From assembly GCA_036446035.1 (NCBI GenBank), contig JAZFSG010000139.1, positions 1 to 19,381 on the forward strand: a stretch of 19,381 nt of DNA, given 5' to 3'. This DNA comes from CAXMQS01 sp036446035. Lineage in GTDB: Bacteria; Actinomycetota; Acidimicrobiia; Spongiisociales; JAOTWH01. Positions 7,422 to 14,238 of the stretch are shown one piece after another (the stretch's first letter is position 1; each line of letters begins with the position of its first letter). The notes below the pieces were generated by a model. That model searched no databases and was not told where the DNA came from. It was given only the letters and a program-made list of their open reading frames with translations. The translations under genes were made by a program, and so were the position numbers.

Positions 7422-8744
7422 TCAGTCTCCGGCGACGGCAAAGTCCCAGGACCCGGTGTCGGAGATGCCCAGACGGAGATCGAGGTACTCGTTGAACTGG
7501 CGGTAGAGAGCTATGTCCTCGGGTGGGAGGATTCCCTCCAGCAAGTCGAAGTCCTCAGGGAGCGGCGCCGCCCGGAAGGCCGTTGGCCACAGGTAGGTGG
7601 GAACGAAGAACTCGGTGTCCAGCACCGGCGGCGTGTTGAGCAGCTGCACTATGAGTCTGGTTATCGGTATTCCCACAGCTTCCTCCCCCTTCCAGAAGGC
7701 AACCGGGTCCGTCCCTTCGCCGAAAGAGAAGGTGAAGTCGCTGGCCGTTAGCGACCGGAGGGAGTCGAAGTCGCACGACGTCGCGGCTTCTACGATCGCC
7801 CGCCGTTTCGCCTCAACCTCGCTGGGAAGGCCTTGGTCCACCGGTTCCGAGGAGAGCCCCGCGGCCGAACAGATCTCCGGTGGAGGGAGCAGCAGCTGCA
7901 ACGGATACGTCTGGTTGACGACACCGTCTGGCGTTGAGATCGTCAGCTCGCCGCTCTGGTCCACATCCACGAAATAGGGGAGCTCTATGCCGAAGGCGAC
8001 CCATCCAGCGCCTTCGCTGAGGACGTCGAACTCAGTGATGGTGAGCCCGTCGGCGTCCGCGATGTGAACGTTGAAGCGGTCCGCGGCTATGCGGGCCTCG
8101 CCGACGAGCCTTCCCGGCTGCATCGCCGGCCCACCGTATGTGGGTTGCGCGACGAAGATGGGGGGCTGCAGGTCGCGGAACGTAAGGCGGGATACGACAC
8201 CTGGAAGCTCGGCGAACGGTTCGCCATCTTCGCGAAATGTCACGCTCTCCACGTCGGGGAATTGCGTCAACGTGTAGGTGACCTGTGCCAGCCGCGGCGT
8301 GAGCGACTCTTCGTCGAAGAAGGGAGCGGTGAGGTCGACAGTTGCCAGGCCATTGACAACGGCCGTGCCGAGAAGAACGGTCTCGGCCGGGATGTCCGAA
8401 GAGATGGCTGGCACGCCGAGCCGCTCGGTTGGAGTTGGTCCGCGCAGCAGCGTTTCGACTGCACCGCGTGGACCTTGGGGAGAGGTGGCGTCGCGCCACA
8501 CCGGTACCAGCGACGGCTCCCCGACCACCGAGCTGGCGAGGAAGTAGACGATCTGCGGCTCGCTCAATTCCAGCCGCGGCGCCAGTGTCGTGGTTGTCGA
8601 GCTGGTCGGAACAGTGATCGATGGCGTTGAGGTGCCGATACCGGTCCCAGCGCTCGCCGTGTCCGACGGTTGTGTCGTCGTGGTGACCGAGGTTCCACCC
8701 GAACAGGCGGCGAGGACCAGCAGGAGGATGACCATCCGTTTCAT
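7422..8744 (-). CDS. Lipoprotein with GerMN and Gmad2-like domains
   Basis: This 440-residue exported lipoprotein has signal sequence MKRMVILLLVLAACSGG, with lipobox LAAC and Cys14. A Thr/Ser-rich linker runs to about residue 55. Residues 66-190 fit the GerMN domain, including AVETLLRGPTPTE, VVNGLATVDLT and TYTLTQFPDVESVTF. Residues 195-287 fit an immunoglobulin-like Gmad2 domain. The last 130 residues form a separate domain (from KRRAIVEAATSCDFDSLRSL) that resembles the NTF2-like additions seen in some secreted actinobacterial proteins. GerMN domains were named from Bacillus GerM but are widespread in non-sporulating actinobacteria, for example LpqB-type lipoproteins, so sporulation should not be inferred. 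I chose the ATG at 8744 because it begins the signal peptide. The gene lies 46 bases downstream of bpa on the same strand, so the two may be co-transcribed. Confidence 0.82.
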   Translation of the reverse strand: MKRMVILLLVLAACSGGTSVTTTTQPSDTASAGTGIGTSTPSITVPTSSTTTTLAPRLELSEPQIVYFLASSVVGEPSLVPVWRDATSPQGPRGAVETLLRGPTPTERLGVPAISSDIPAETVLLGTAVVNGLATVDLTAPFFDEESLTPRLAQVTYTLTQFPDVESVTFREDGEPFAELPGVVSRLTFRDLQPPIFVAQPTYGGPAMQPGRLVGEARIAADRFNVHIADADGLTITEFDVLSEGAGWVAFGIELPYFVDVDQSGELTISTPDGVVNQTYPLQLLLPPPEICSAAGLSSEPVDQGLPSEVEAKRRAIVEAATSCDFDSLRSLTASDFTFSFGEGTDPVAFWKGEEAVGIPITRLIVQLLNTPPVLDTEFFVPTYLWPTAFRAAPLPEDFDLLEGILPPEDIALYRQFNEYLDLRLGISDTGSWDFAVAGD

Positions 8745-8790
8745 GGTGTCATTGTGCCGGGCGGCGACCGTCGCCCGCAGTACCTCGCTG

Positions 8791-9243
8791 CTAGAGGTAG
8801 AGCCCTGGTGGCTGATCCTCTGTGGCACCGCCCTCGAGCATGCGGCGCTGCTTCATCTCTTCGAGCTGAGCCGCCGCCGCCACTTGCTGGCTGAAGAGGC
8901 TGGCCTGGATGCCGTGGAAGAGACCCTCCAGCCAGCCGACCAGCTGAGCCTGAGCGATGCGAAGTTCGGACTGTGTCGGTGTTCCCTGAAGAGGCACGAA
9001 GATCTCCTCGAACTCGCGACGCAGGTCGGCTGATAGCACTTCCTTGAGCTCCTCGAGCGACTGGTCGTGAACCTTGAGGAGGCGCTTGCGGCCGGCTTCA
9101 TCGAGGGGAGCGCTGCGGACTTCCTCGAGCATGGCGCGGGTCATCGAGGCGATGCGGATGATCATCGAAGGCCTGCTTATGGACTCGTCCTGGCTCGGAG
9201 CCTCGTCCTCGGCAACGACCTCTGGTTCTTGCGGCTGTTCCAT
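8791..9243 (-). CDS. bpa: Bacterial proteasome activator (Bpa/PafE family)
   Basis: This 150-residue homologue of the ATP-independent proteasome activator opens the 20S proteasome gate and feeds it unfolded proteins. The diagnostic core, SELRIAQAQLVGWLEGLFHG (residues 92-111), is nearly identical to what I recall of the Mycobacterium tuberculosis protein. The earlier segment IIRIASMTRAMLEEVRSAPLDEA (28-50) also matches. The C-terminus ends GLYL, equivalent to the GQYL tail that docks into the alpha-ring pockets. The acidic N-terminal ~25 residues are probably disordered. The family forms a dodecameric ring of four-helix bundles. The ATG at 9243 begins the natural protein length; no strong Shine-Dalgarno sequence precedes it. 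An in-frame ATG at 9312 would add 23 residues. Proteasome core, Mpa and Pup genes are not in the window. Confidence 0.93.
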   Translation of the reverse strand: MEQPQEPEVVAEDEAPSQDESISRPSMIIRIASMTRAMLEEVRSAPLDEAGRKRLLKVHDQSLEELKEVLSADLRREFEEIFVPLQGTPTQSELRIAQAQLVGWLEGLFHGIQASLFSQQVAAAAQLEEMKQRRMLEGGATEDQPPGLYL

Positions 9244-9337
9244 TGACGGGAGAATAGGGAGGGGTAGCAGCTCTACACGCCAGTCGCGGAGGGTGTTGTC
9301 GCACTGCGACACTCAGTAATAGCTGTTGAGGGGTGGC

Positions 9338-9353
9338 GATATCGGCCGATATC
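9338..9353. promoter_or_regulatory. 16-bp perfect palindrome in the pilin leader
   Basis: GATATCGGCCGATATC is self-complementary over 16 bases and ends seven bases before the pilin ATG. It occupies the place where a ribosome binding site is expected. A purine-rich GAGGGG lies further upstream at 9328-9333. As RNA it could fold as a 6-bp stem with a GGCC loop, or the DNA could be an operator between bpa and the pilin gene. Confidence 0.4.
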
Positions 9354-9360
9354 TGGCCGC

Positions 9361-9750
9361 ATGAACCTGCTGCGCGACGAACGAGGCATCAAAGGAATTG
9401 AGCTGGGCATGGGCCTGCTCCTCGCCGGCATTCTTGCCGCCATGGCGTTTCCGTTGATGAGCAAGGTCGGCGACCGCGTTGACGACGTCATGGCGGCCGC
9501 CGATAACAGAGCAGCCCAGATCGACCTCGGCCTCACCGCGCCTGCCGCCGAGATTCAGGTCGCTGGTGTTCAGCTCGAACGGGCAGATGATGGCTCGACC
9601 TGCCTGTGGAACTTGTCGGCGTCCGGTGGCGTCACCGGAGTCTGGCAGTCGGGCGCCCTCACTCTGCACGGCACGTTCGCGGAGAAGCCGACTCCGTGTC
9701 CCGTTGCGGGTGATGCCGAAGCCGCCGGCTTCAGTGCCTCTCCGCCCTAG
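9361..9750 (+). CDS. Type IV pilin-like (prepilin) protein
   Basis: This small exported protein of 129 residues has a class III-type prepilin signal: a short charged leader MNLLRDERG, then IKGIELGMGLLLAGILAAMAF. Prepilin peptidase cleavage after Gly9 would leave Glu14 at mature position +5, the position of the conserved glutamate in type IV pilins. A hydrophobic assembly helix (about 14-33) follows. The rest is a small soluble domain with two cysteines (Cys81, Cys113) placed like the C-terminal disulfide of many pilins. It could be a minor pilin or pseudopilin. No prepilin peptidase, assembly ATPase or platform gene lies nearby, so it is an orphan here. Its stop codon overlaps that of the convergent EAL gene by the four bases CTAG. 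Confidence 0.75.
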   Translation: MNLLRDERGIKGIELGMGLLLAGILAAMAFPLMSKVGDRVDDVMAAADNRAAQIDLGLTAPAAEIQVAGVQLERADDGSTCLWNLSASGGVTGVWQSGALTLHGTFAEKPTPCPVAGDAEAAGFSASPP

Positions 9751-11237
9751 TTCCAGGATCCCGTGAGGCTGTCGACTATGTCGGGATGGACGGGCCTGCT
9801 GTAGACATATCCCTGAGCTGCGTCGCATCCGAGGTCGCGTACGAACTCCAGCTGCTCGATGGTCTCGACACCCTCGGCGATCACCTGCATCCGCAGCGTC
9901 CGCGCCAATGCGACGATCGCCTGGCTGATGGCGGCGTCGTCGGCATCGTGGGTGATGTCGTTGATGAACGATTGATCGATCTTCAGGGTGTCGATCGGGA
10001 ACCGCTTGAGATAGCTCAGCGAGGAGTAGCCAGTCCCAAAGTCATCGATGGAGACGCGGATCCCCATGTCCTTGAGGCTGTGCAACGTTGCCGTCGCTTC
10101 CTCGACGTCCTCGATGAGGGTGTGCTCCGTCAGCTCGATCTCGAGGAAGTTGGGATCGAGTTCGGTGGTGTCGAGCGCCTCGCGCACTATCGCCACCAGA
10201 TTCTCCTGGCGGAACTGTCTCGACGACACGTTGACTGAAACCGGAATCTTGCCCGTGCCATCGTCAACCCATCGCCGCGCTTGCTCGCACGCCGCGTTGA
10301 GCACCCAGGTGCCAAGAAGGACGATCAGGTCGGACTCCTCAGCGAGCGGGATGAAGTTGCCCGGCATCACCAGTCCGAGGTCGGGATGATCCCAACGGAC
10401 AAGAGCCTCGACCCCGATCATCTCGCCGGTCGTCAGGTCGATCTTTGGCTGGTACACCAGCCGCAGTTCGTCTGTCCCGTTGAGCGCTCTTCGCAGGCCG
10501 CCCATCAGATCGATGCGATCGGCGTTGCGGTCACGCAGATCCTCCGAGTAGAACTCGAAGCCGTTGCGTCCGCCCACCTTGGCCGCGGTGACTGCAAGGG
10601 TGGCTCTTTCGAGTAGCTCCTCGCCGTCGTCGCCGTCGAGGGGGTAGATCGCAACTCCGGCGCTTGCCGTGACCCTCATCGAGTCGGTCCCTAGGTCATG
10701 GGGCATCGCCAGCGCGTTCAACAGCTTGTCGGCCATCGGGCCGGCGTCGTCGATGCGGTGTCCACCGCCGAGTATCACGACGAACTCATCGTCGCCGGTG
10801 CGGCCGATGGTGTCCGAATCCCGGACCACGGTCCGGATCCGCCTGCTTACGCTGACGAGGACTCCTTCGGCGACGTCATCTCCGTGAACCTTCACCAGAC
10901 CCCCGAACTCGTCGAGATCGAGGGCGATGACTGTGACGAGCCCCTTGTCGCGGTCGGCTCGCATGATCGCCTTGTTGAGGCGCTCGGTAAGGGAGGCGCC
11001 GGTGGCAAGGCCGGTCAGCAAATCGACGCTCTGCTCGCGCGCCGCTAGCTCAGTCCGGTAGTGCCTGCGGTTCTGCTCCAGCCACCCGATGGCGATCGAG
11101 ATCAGGATTGCAGCCGCCACTGCCATGGTCACGGTCGACGGAGAGCGATCGAGGCTCAGGGCTAGTCCGAGGTTGGTGGTACCAGCGACGAGCGCCGCGA
11201 CCATAACGAGGGTTGGTCGCTTGGCGTTGTTGCCCAT
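9747..11237 (-). CDS. Cyclic-di-GMP phosphodiesterase (EAL) with degenerate GGDEF domain
   Basis: This 496-residue membrane protein has two N-terminal transmembrane helices (about 9-29 and 36-52). A GGDEF domain (about 68-230) and an EAL domain (about 243-490) follow. The EAL domain has the residues expected for hydrolysis of c-di-GMP to pGpG: Glu277 in EAL, Asn336, Glu368, Asp398/Asp399 in DDFGTGYSSL, Lys419, Glu455 in EGVE and Gln475. The GGDEF signature reads GDDEF (148-152), with the second Gly replaced by Asp. Cyclase activity is therefore probably lost, although the RxxD inhibitory-site motif (139-142) remains. The GGDEF domain may act as a nucleotide-binding regulator of the EAL domain. 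No periplasmic sensory domain is visible, since the loop between the helices is only a few residues. The ATG at 11237 lacks a strong Shine-Dalgarno sequence. Confidence 0.93.
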   Translation of the reverse strand: MGNNAKRPTLVMVAALVAGTTNLGLALSLDRSPSTVTMAVAAAILISIAIGWLEQNRRHYRTELAAREQSVDLLTGLATGASLTERLNKAIMRADRDKGLVTVIALDLDEFGGLVKVHGDDVAEGVLVSVSRRIRTVVRDSDTIGRTGDDEFVVILGGGHRIDDAGPMADKLLNALAMPHDLGTDSMRVTASAGVAIYPLDGDDGEELLERATLAVTAAKVGGRNGFEFYSEDLRDRNADRIDLMGGLRRALNGTDELRLVYQPKIDLTTGEMIGVEALVRWDHPDLGLVMPGNFIPLAEESDLIVLLGTWVLNAACEQARRWVDDGTGKIPVSVNVSSRQFRQENLVAIVREALDTTELDPNFLEIELTEHTLIEDVEEATATLHSLKDMGIRVSIDDFGTGYSSLSYLKRFPIDTLKIDQSFINDITHDADDAAISQAIVALARTLRMQVIAEGVETIEQLEFVRDLGCDAAQGYVYSRPVHPDIVDSLTGSWN

Positions 11238-11335
11238 TTGACTGACCGCTGGCTTGATGAATGCCCCTAACTCCGATCACTTGCTATCGGCACGATGTCG
11301 GCACTGACTAAAGCGACTGTTGTCGAAGTGACTAG
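11238..11335. promoter_or_regulatory. Intergenic region with direct repeats and stem-loops
   Basis: This 98-base gap between polX and the EAL gene, both on the minus strand, holds TCGGCAC twice (11287-11293 and 11298-11304), an 11-base period typical of tandem regulator sites. It also has a CGAC-TGTT-GTCG stem-loop (11314-11325). The perfect palindrome GTGACTAGTCAC (11328-11339) overlaps the polX stop codon. It could combine the polX 3' end with the EAL gene promoter. No T-tract supports a standard terminator. Confidence 0.35.
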
Positions 11336-13069
11336 TCACCCACGGCGCCGCTGCGCCCACGTGAGGAAGCGCTGGCGCGGCCACGAGTTGGCGACCCGCT
11401 TGTGCTCAAGCCATGCGCGCTGGGCATGGAGGACACCCGATGTCACCCTCCGGTAATCATTCGGATGGTGGGCGTCGGTGTTGATGACGAAGTCGATGCC
11501 GATAGAGGCGCCATTCCTGATCACGTCTGTCGAAGCGTCGAGACGGTCGAGGGCACCATTGATCTCGATGGCGGTCCCCGTCGCTGCGGCAGCGGCCAGG
11601 ACCTTGTCCTCGTCGAATTTGATGCCCGGACGCCGCCCGATCATGCGGCCACTCAGGTGACCGATGGCGTTGACGCTCGGGTGCTCGATCGCCGCGATGA
11701 GCCGAGCCGTCTGGTCGGGGACTGCGAGGTCGAAGTGTGAGTGCACCGAGGCCACCGTCCAGTCGAACTGGGCCAGAAAACCGTCGTCGTAGTCGAGGCC
11801 CCCGTCGGCTCCGATGTTGAGTTCGCAGCCCCACAGCAGGGCCATGTCCGGGTACTGCTTTTGCAGCTTCTCGAGCTTGCGCCGCATGCCGAGCATCTGG
11901 CTCTTGGTCGCCCCGTTGATGGAGAGGTTCTCGCCGTGATCGGTGATCGCCAAGTACTCGAGGCCCCTTGAGGCGGCTGCCGCGACCATCACCGAGATGG
12001 GAGCTCGGCCGTCACCAGAGAGGTCGGAGTGCACGTGGAGGTCGCCCTTGATGTGCTTCTCTTCGACGACTCGCGGGAGCCGTCCTTCCGCTGCCGCTTG
12101 AACCTCGCCGGTGTCCTCCCGCATCGGGGGAGGCACGAACGTCAGCTCCAGGGCCTTGTAGATGGATGCCTCGGTGCGGGCCGCGACCACCTTCTCGATG
12201 TCGGAGAGCGAATACTCGTTCAGCGTCCAGCCCCGGTCGAGGGCGCGTTGGCGCAGGGCGATGTTGTGAGACTTCGACCCGGTGAAGTAAAGCACTGCCG
12301 CGCCGTAGACGCCGGGGTCGACGACTCGCAGATCGATCTGCAGGCCGTCTCGGGTGAGGATCGATGACTTCGTCTCGCCATGGGTGATGACCTCATCGGC
12401 GATGCCGAGGGTGACGAAGGCGTCGCTCACCGATTGGTGGTCCTTCGCCGCGACGATCACGTCGATGTCGCCGATGGTCTCCGAGAAGCGGCGGAGGCTT
12501 CCGCAGTACTGAACCGCCTTGACGCCTGGCACCTCTTGGAGGGCGGCGACTATCTCGGTGGCGATTGGCAGTGCCGCCGCGATCGGCGTTCGTCGGTCTT
12601 TGCCGTGCATGCCGAGCCGCTCGATGGCTGACTTCAGCTTGTCCTCACTCTTGGCCCCAAGACCAGGTACGTCGCGAAGTGCCTCCCGAGCGATGGCGCG
12701 GCGCAGGTCGTCGACGGTGTTGATGCCGAGCTCATCGCGAAGGCGGATCAAGGTCTTGGGTCCGAGGCCAGGTATCCGCGTCATCTCGACGAACGCAGGC
12801 GGATATGCCTTTCGGAGTTCGTCGAGCCTGGCGAACGAACCAGTGTCGAGATACTCGCGGATCTTGGTGGCGGTGCTCTTGCCGATCCCCTTGAGAGCAA
12901 CCATCTCGGCCTCGGTCATACCAGCGATGGGGCTACGCAGGTCCTTGACGGAGGCCGCGGCGTTCTCGTAGGCGCGCACTCGAAAGGCCTGAGGATTGCC
13001 CTCCTCGAGTTTCATGAGGAGCGTCATCTCGTTGAGCATTCGGACGACGTCAGCGTTCGTTCGGGTCAT
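11336..13069 (-). CDS. polX: DNA polymerase X family / PHP-domain 3'-5' exonuclease
   Basis: This 577-residue bacterial PolX has the standard two-part structure and is a gap-filling repair polymerase with nuclease activity. The N-terminal part has helix-hairpin-helix motifs (LKGIGKSTATKI near 59-70, IPGLGPKTL at 99-107, VPGLGAKSEDKL at 134-145). The nucleotidyltransferase palm carries GSLRRFSETIGDIDVIV (catalytic Asp201 and Asp203) and LQIDLRVV (Asp246). The C-terminal PHP domain has a full metal-ligand set: HVHSD (His345, His347), TDHGE (Asp377, His378), Glu416 in GCELNI, HSH at 443-445, GHLSG (His471) and NTDAHHP (Asp532, His534). All expected catalytic residues are present, so both activities may be intact. 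The gene is divergent from rex, with 84 bases between the starts, and may share its Rex-bound control region. Confidence 0.94.
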   Translation of the reverse strand: MTRTNADVVRMLNEMTLLMKLEEGNPQAFRVRAYENAAASVKDLRSPIAGMTEAEMVALKGIGKSTATKIREYLDTGSFARLDELRKAYPPAFVEMTRIPGLGPKTLIRLRDELGINTVDDLRRAIAREALRDVPGLGAKSEDKLKSAIERLGMHGKDRRTPIAAALPIATEIVAALQEVPGVKAVQYCGSLRRFSETIGDIDVIVAAKDHQSVSDAFVTLGIADEVITHGETKSSILTRDGLQIDLRVVDPGVYGAAVLYFTGSKSHNIALRQRALDRGWTLNEYSLSDIEKVVAARTEASIYKALELTFVPPPMREDTGEVQAAAEGRLPRVVEEKHIKGDLHVHSDLSGDGRAPISVMVAAAASRGLEYLAITDHGENLSINGATKSQMLGMRRKLEKLQKQYPDMALLWGCELNIGADGGLDYDDGFLAQFDWTVASVHSHFDLAVPDQTARLIAAIEHPSVNAIGHLSGRMIGRRPGIKFDEDKVLAAAAATGTAIEINGALDRLDASTDVIRNGASIGIDFVINTDAHHPNDYRRVTSGVLHAQRAWLEHKRVANSWPRQRFLTWAQRRRG

Positions 13070-13091
13070 GTGGGGACTCTAGATTCTCGGC

Positions 13092-13134
13092 TCACAAGCG
13101 CTGTGTCCGTAAACGCTTGTGAAGGAATGCACAA
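13092..13134. promoter_or_regulatory. Rex operator region
   Basis: TTGTGAAGGAATGCACAA at 13117-13134 matches the Rex consensus TTGTGAANNNNTTCACAA with one mismatch. A second half-site, TCACAAGCG at 13092-13100, forms a perfect 9-bp inverted repeat with CGCTTGTGA at 13114-13122. Two overlapping arrangements can thus be read. The site lies between rex and polX, just upstream of rex, and suggests autoregulation by the NADH/NAD+ ratio. Confidence 0.85.
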
Positions 13135-13146
13135 GGCTGATACCTT
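13117..13146 (+). promoter_or_regulatory. Probable rex promoter (leaderless)
   Basis: TTGTGA (13117-13122) can serve as a -35 box and TACCTT (13141-13146) as a -10 box, 18 bases apart. Transcription would then begin at or within a base or two of the ATG at 13154, giving a leaderless mRNA. The Rex operator covers the -35 box and spacer, consistent with repression by promoter occlusion. Confidence 0.5.
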
Positions 13147-13153
13147 CGTATCT

Positions 13154-13783
13154 ATGGCTGGCCCAATACCTCGAGCGACGGTGGCTCGCCTTCCTTTGTA
13201 CCTGCAGTGCCTCGAAGCCATGTCGCAGGAGATCGTGTCGTCGGATCAGCTGGCGACCACCGCTGGAGTCAACTCCGCCAAGGTCCGCAAAGACCTCTCC
13301 TACCTGAGCCCGAAGGGAACTCGCGGGGTTGGCTACGACGTCAAGGAGCTGAAGCAACTCATCGCAGTGAAGCTGGGCAGGATGGCGTCTTCTGTGGTAG
13401 CGATCGTCGGAGCGGGCAATCTCGGCCAGGCCCTCGCCGACTACGAGGGGTTCGCCGACCACGGCTTCACCGTTGCTGCTCTCTTTGATGTTGATCCGAA
13501 GAAGGTGGGTGCCAGCGTCGGCGGAACGCGCGTGTATCACATCGATGAGTTGGAGTCGGTCATCGCTGCCGAAGCGATAGCTATCGGAATGATCACAACC
13601 CCGGAAGAACCAGCCCAAGAGGTTGCTGACAAGTTGGCCGAGGCGGGTGTTCGGTCGATTCTCAATTTCGCTCCTGCCATCCTCAAAGTCCCTGAAGGTG
13701 TCGAGGTGCGCCGGGTGGATCTATCAACCGAGCTTCAGATCCTCAGCTACTACCTCAACATCGAAAAGGACGTCGCCGGCTAG
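13154..13783 (+). CDS. rex: Redox-sensing transcriptional repressor Rex
   Basis: This 209-residue homodimeric repressor binds DNA when NADH is low and releases it when NADH rises. It typically controls fermentation and respiratory genes (cytochrome bd oxidase and NADH dehydrogenase in Streptomyces). The N-terminal winged helix includes VNSAKVRKDLSYLSPKGTRG (39-58), the family's most conserved DNA-binding segment. The Rossmann domain has GAGNLGQAL (86-94) for NADH and an acidic residue at the end of beta-2 (FDVDP, 111-115). The C-terminal helix (LQILSYYLN) is the domain-swap helix. The ATG at 13154 gives the normal family length, and the longer frame from 13070 would read through the operator. 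A Rex-type operator lies directly upstream. The stop codon overlaps that of the convergent respiratory operon by CTAG. Confidence 0.95.
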   Translation: MAGPIPRATVARLPLYLQCLEAMSQEIVSSDQLATTAGVNSAKVRKDLSYLSPKGTRGVGYDVKELKQLIAVKLGRMASSVVAIVGAGNLGQALADYEGFADHGFTVAALFDVDPKKVGASVGGTRVYHIDELESVIAAEAIAIGMITTPEEPAQEVADKLAEAGVRSILNFAPAILKVPEGVEVRRVDLSTELQILSYYLNIEKDVAG

Positions 13784-14238
13784 GACTGCCCCTCGGCGTC
13801 TGCCTGTTCCAGGCGGTTGAGGGCTGTCAGGAACATGGCGAAGAGAATCGCCGATCCAATCATCATGGCAAGGGACATGATCCTGAGCTGGAAGGCGTTG
13901 AGCCCCTCGAATTCGGCCGGCCTCGGGCCCCGCGGCACGGTCAGCACGAAGAGCAAGCCGTTGATGGCGCCCCAACCGGTCAAGGCCGCGCCGGCGATCA
14001 GGAAGCCAAGCCGGGCCCCGAGATTGGTGTAGAGCAGAAGGTACGTGGAGCCGGCGAACGTCAGCAGGGAGACGACGGCAATGAGGATGCCGGACCAGAA
14101 CGTGTTCGACCAGATGTAGCGGGTGTAGGTGTCGCCTACCCAATCGCGCAGCGGGCCGACGAATGCAAGGGCGCTGAAGACGACCAAGGCAACGCCAAGC
14201 AACTCGAGTCGAGTCATTCCACGGTCGGAGTGCAGCAT
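13780..14238 (-). CDS. Small membrane protein, last gene of the cytochrome b6/Rieske operon
   Basis: This 152-residue protein has four predicted transmembrane helices at about 9-27, 43-66, 72-97 and 114-139. It starts MLHSDRGMTRLELLGVALVV and ends with a short polar tail. Its ATG shares one base with the TGA of the diheme cytochrome gene (TGATG at 14236-14240), which implies translational coupling. No heme or cofactor motif is visible. It is probably an accessory or assembly subunit of the complex, judged only from its place in the operon. I recognise no family name. A longer in-frame extension up to 14508 exists but lies entirely inside the cytochrome gene, so I rejected it. Confidence 0.75.
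   Translation of the reverse strand: MLHSDRGMTRLELLGVALVVFSALAFVGPLRDWVGDTYTRYIWSNTFWSGILIAVVSLLTFAGSTYLLLYTNLGARLGFLIAGAALTGWGAINGLLFVLTVPRGPRPAEFEGLNAFQLRIMSLAMMIGSAILFAMFLTALNRLEQADAEGQS

Noticed and set aside
7422..8744. Sporulation role suggested by the GerMN domain
   Set aside because: GerMN domains are common in lipoproteins of non-sporulating actinobacteria and no sporulation gene is in the window.
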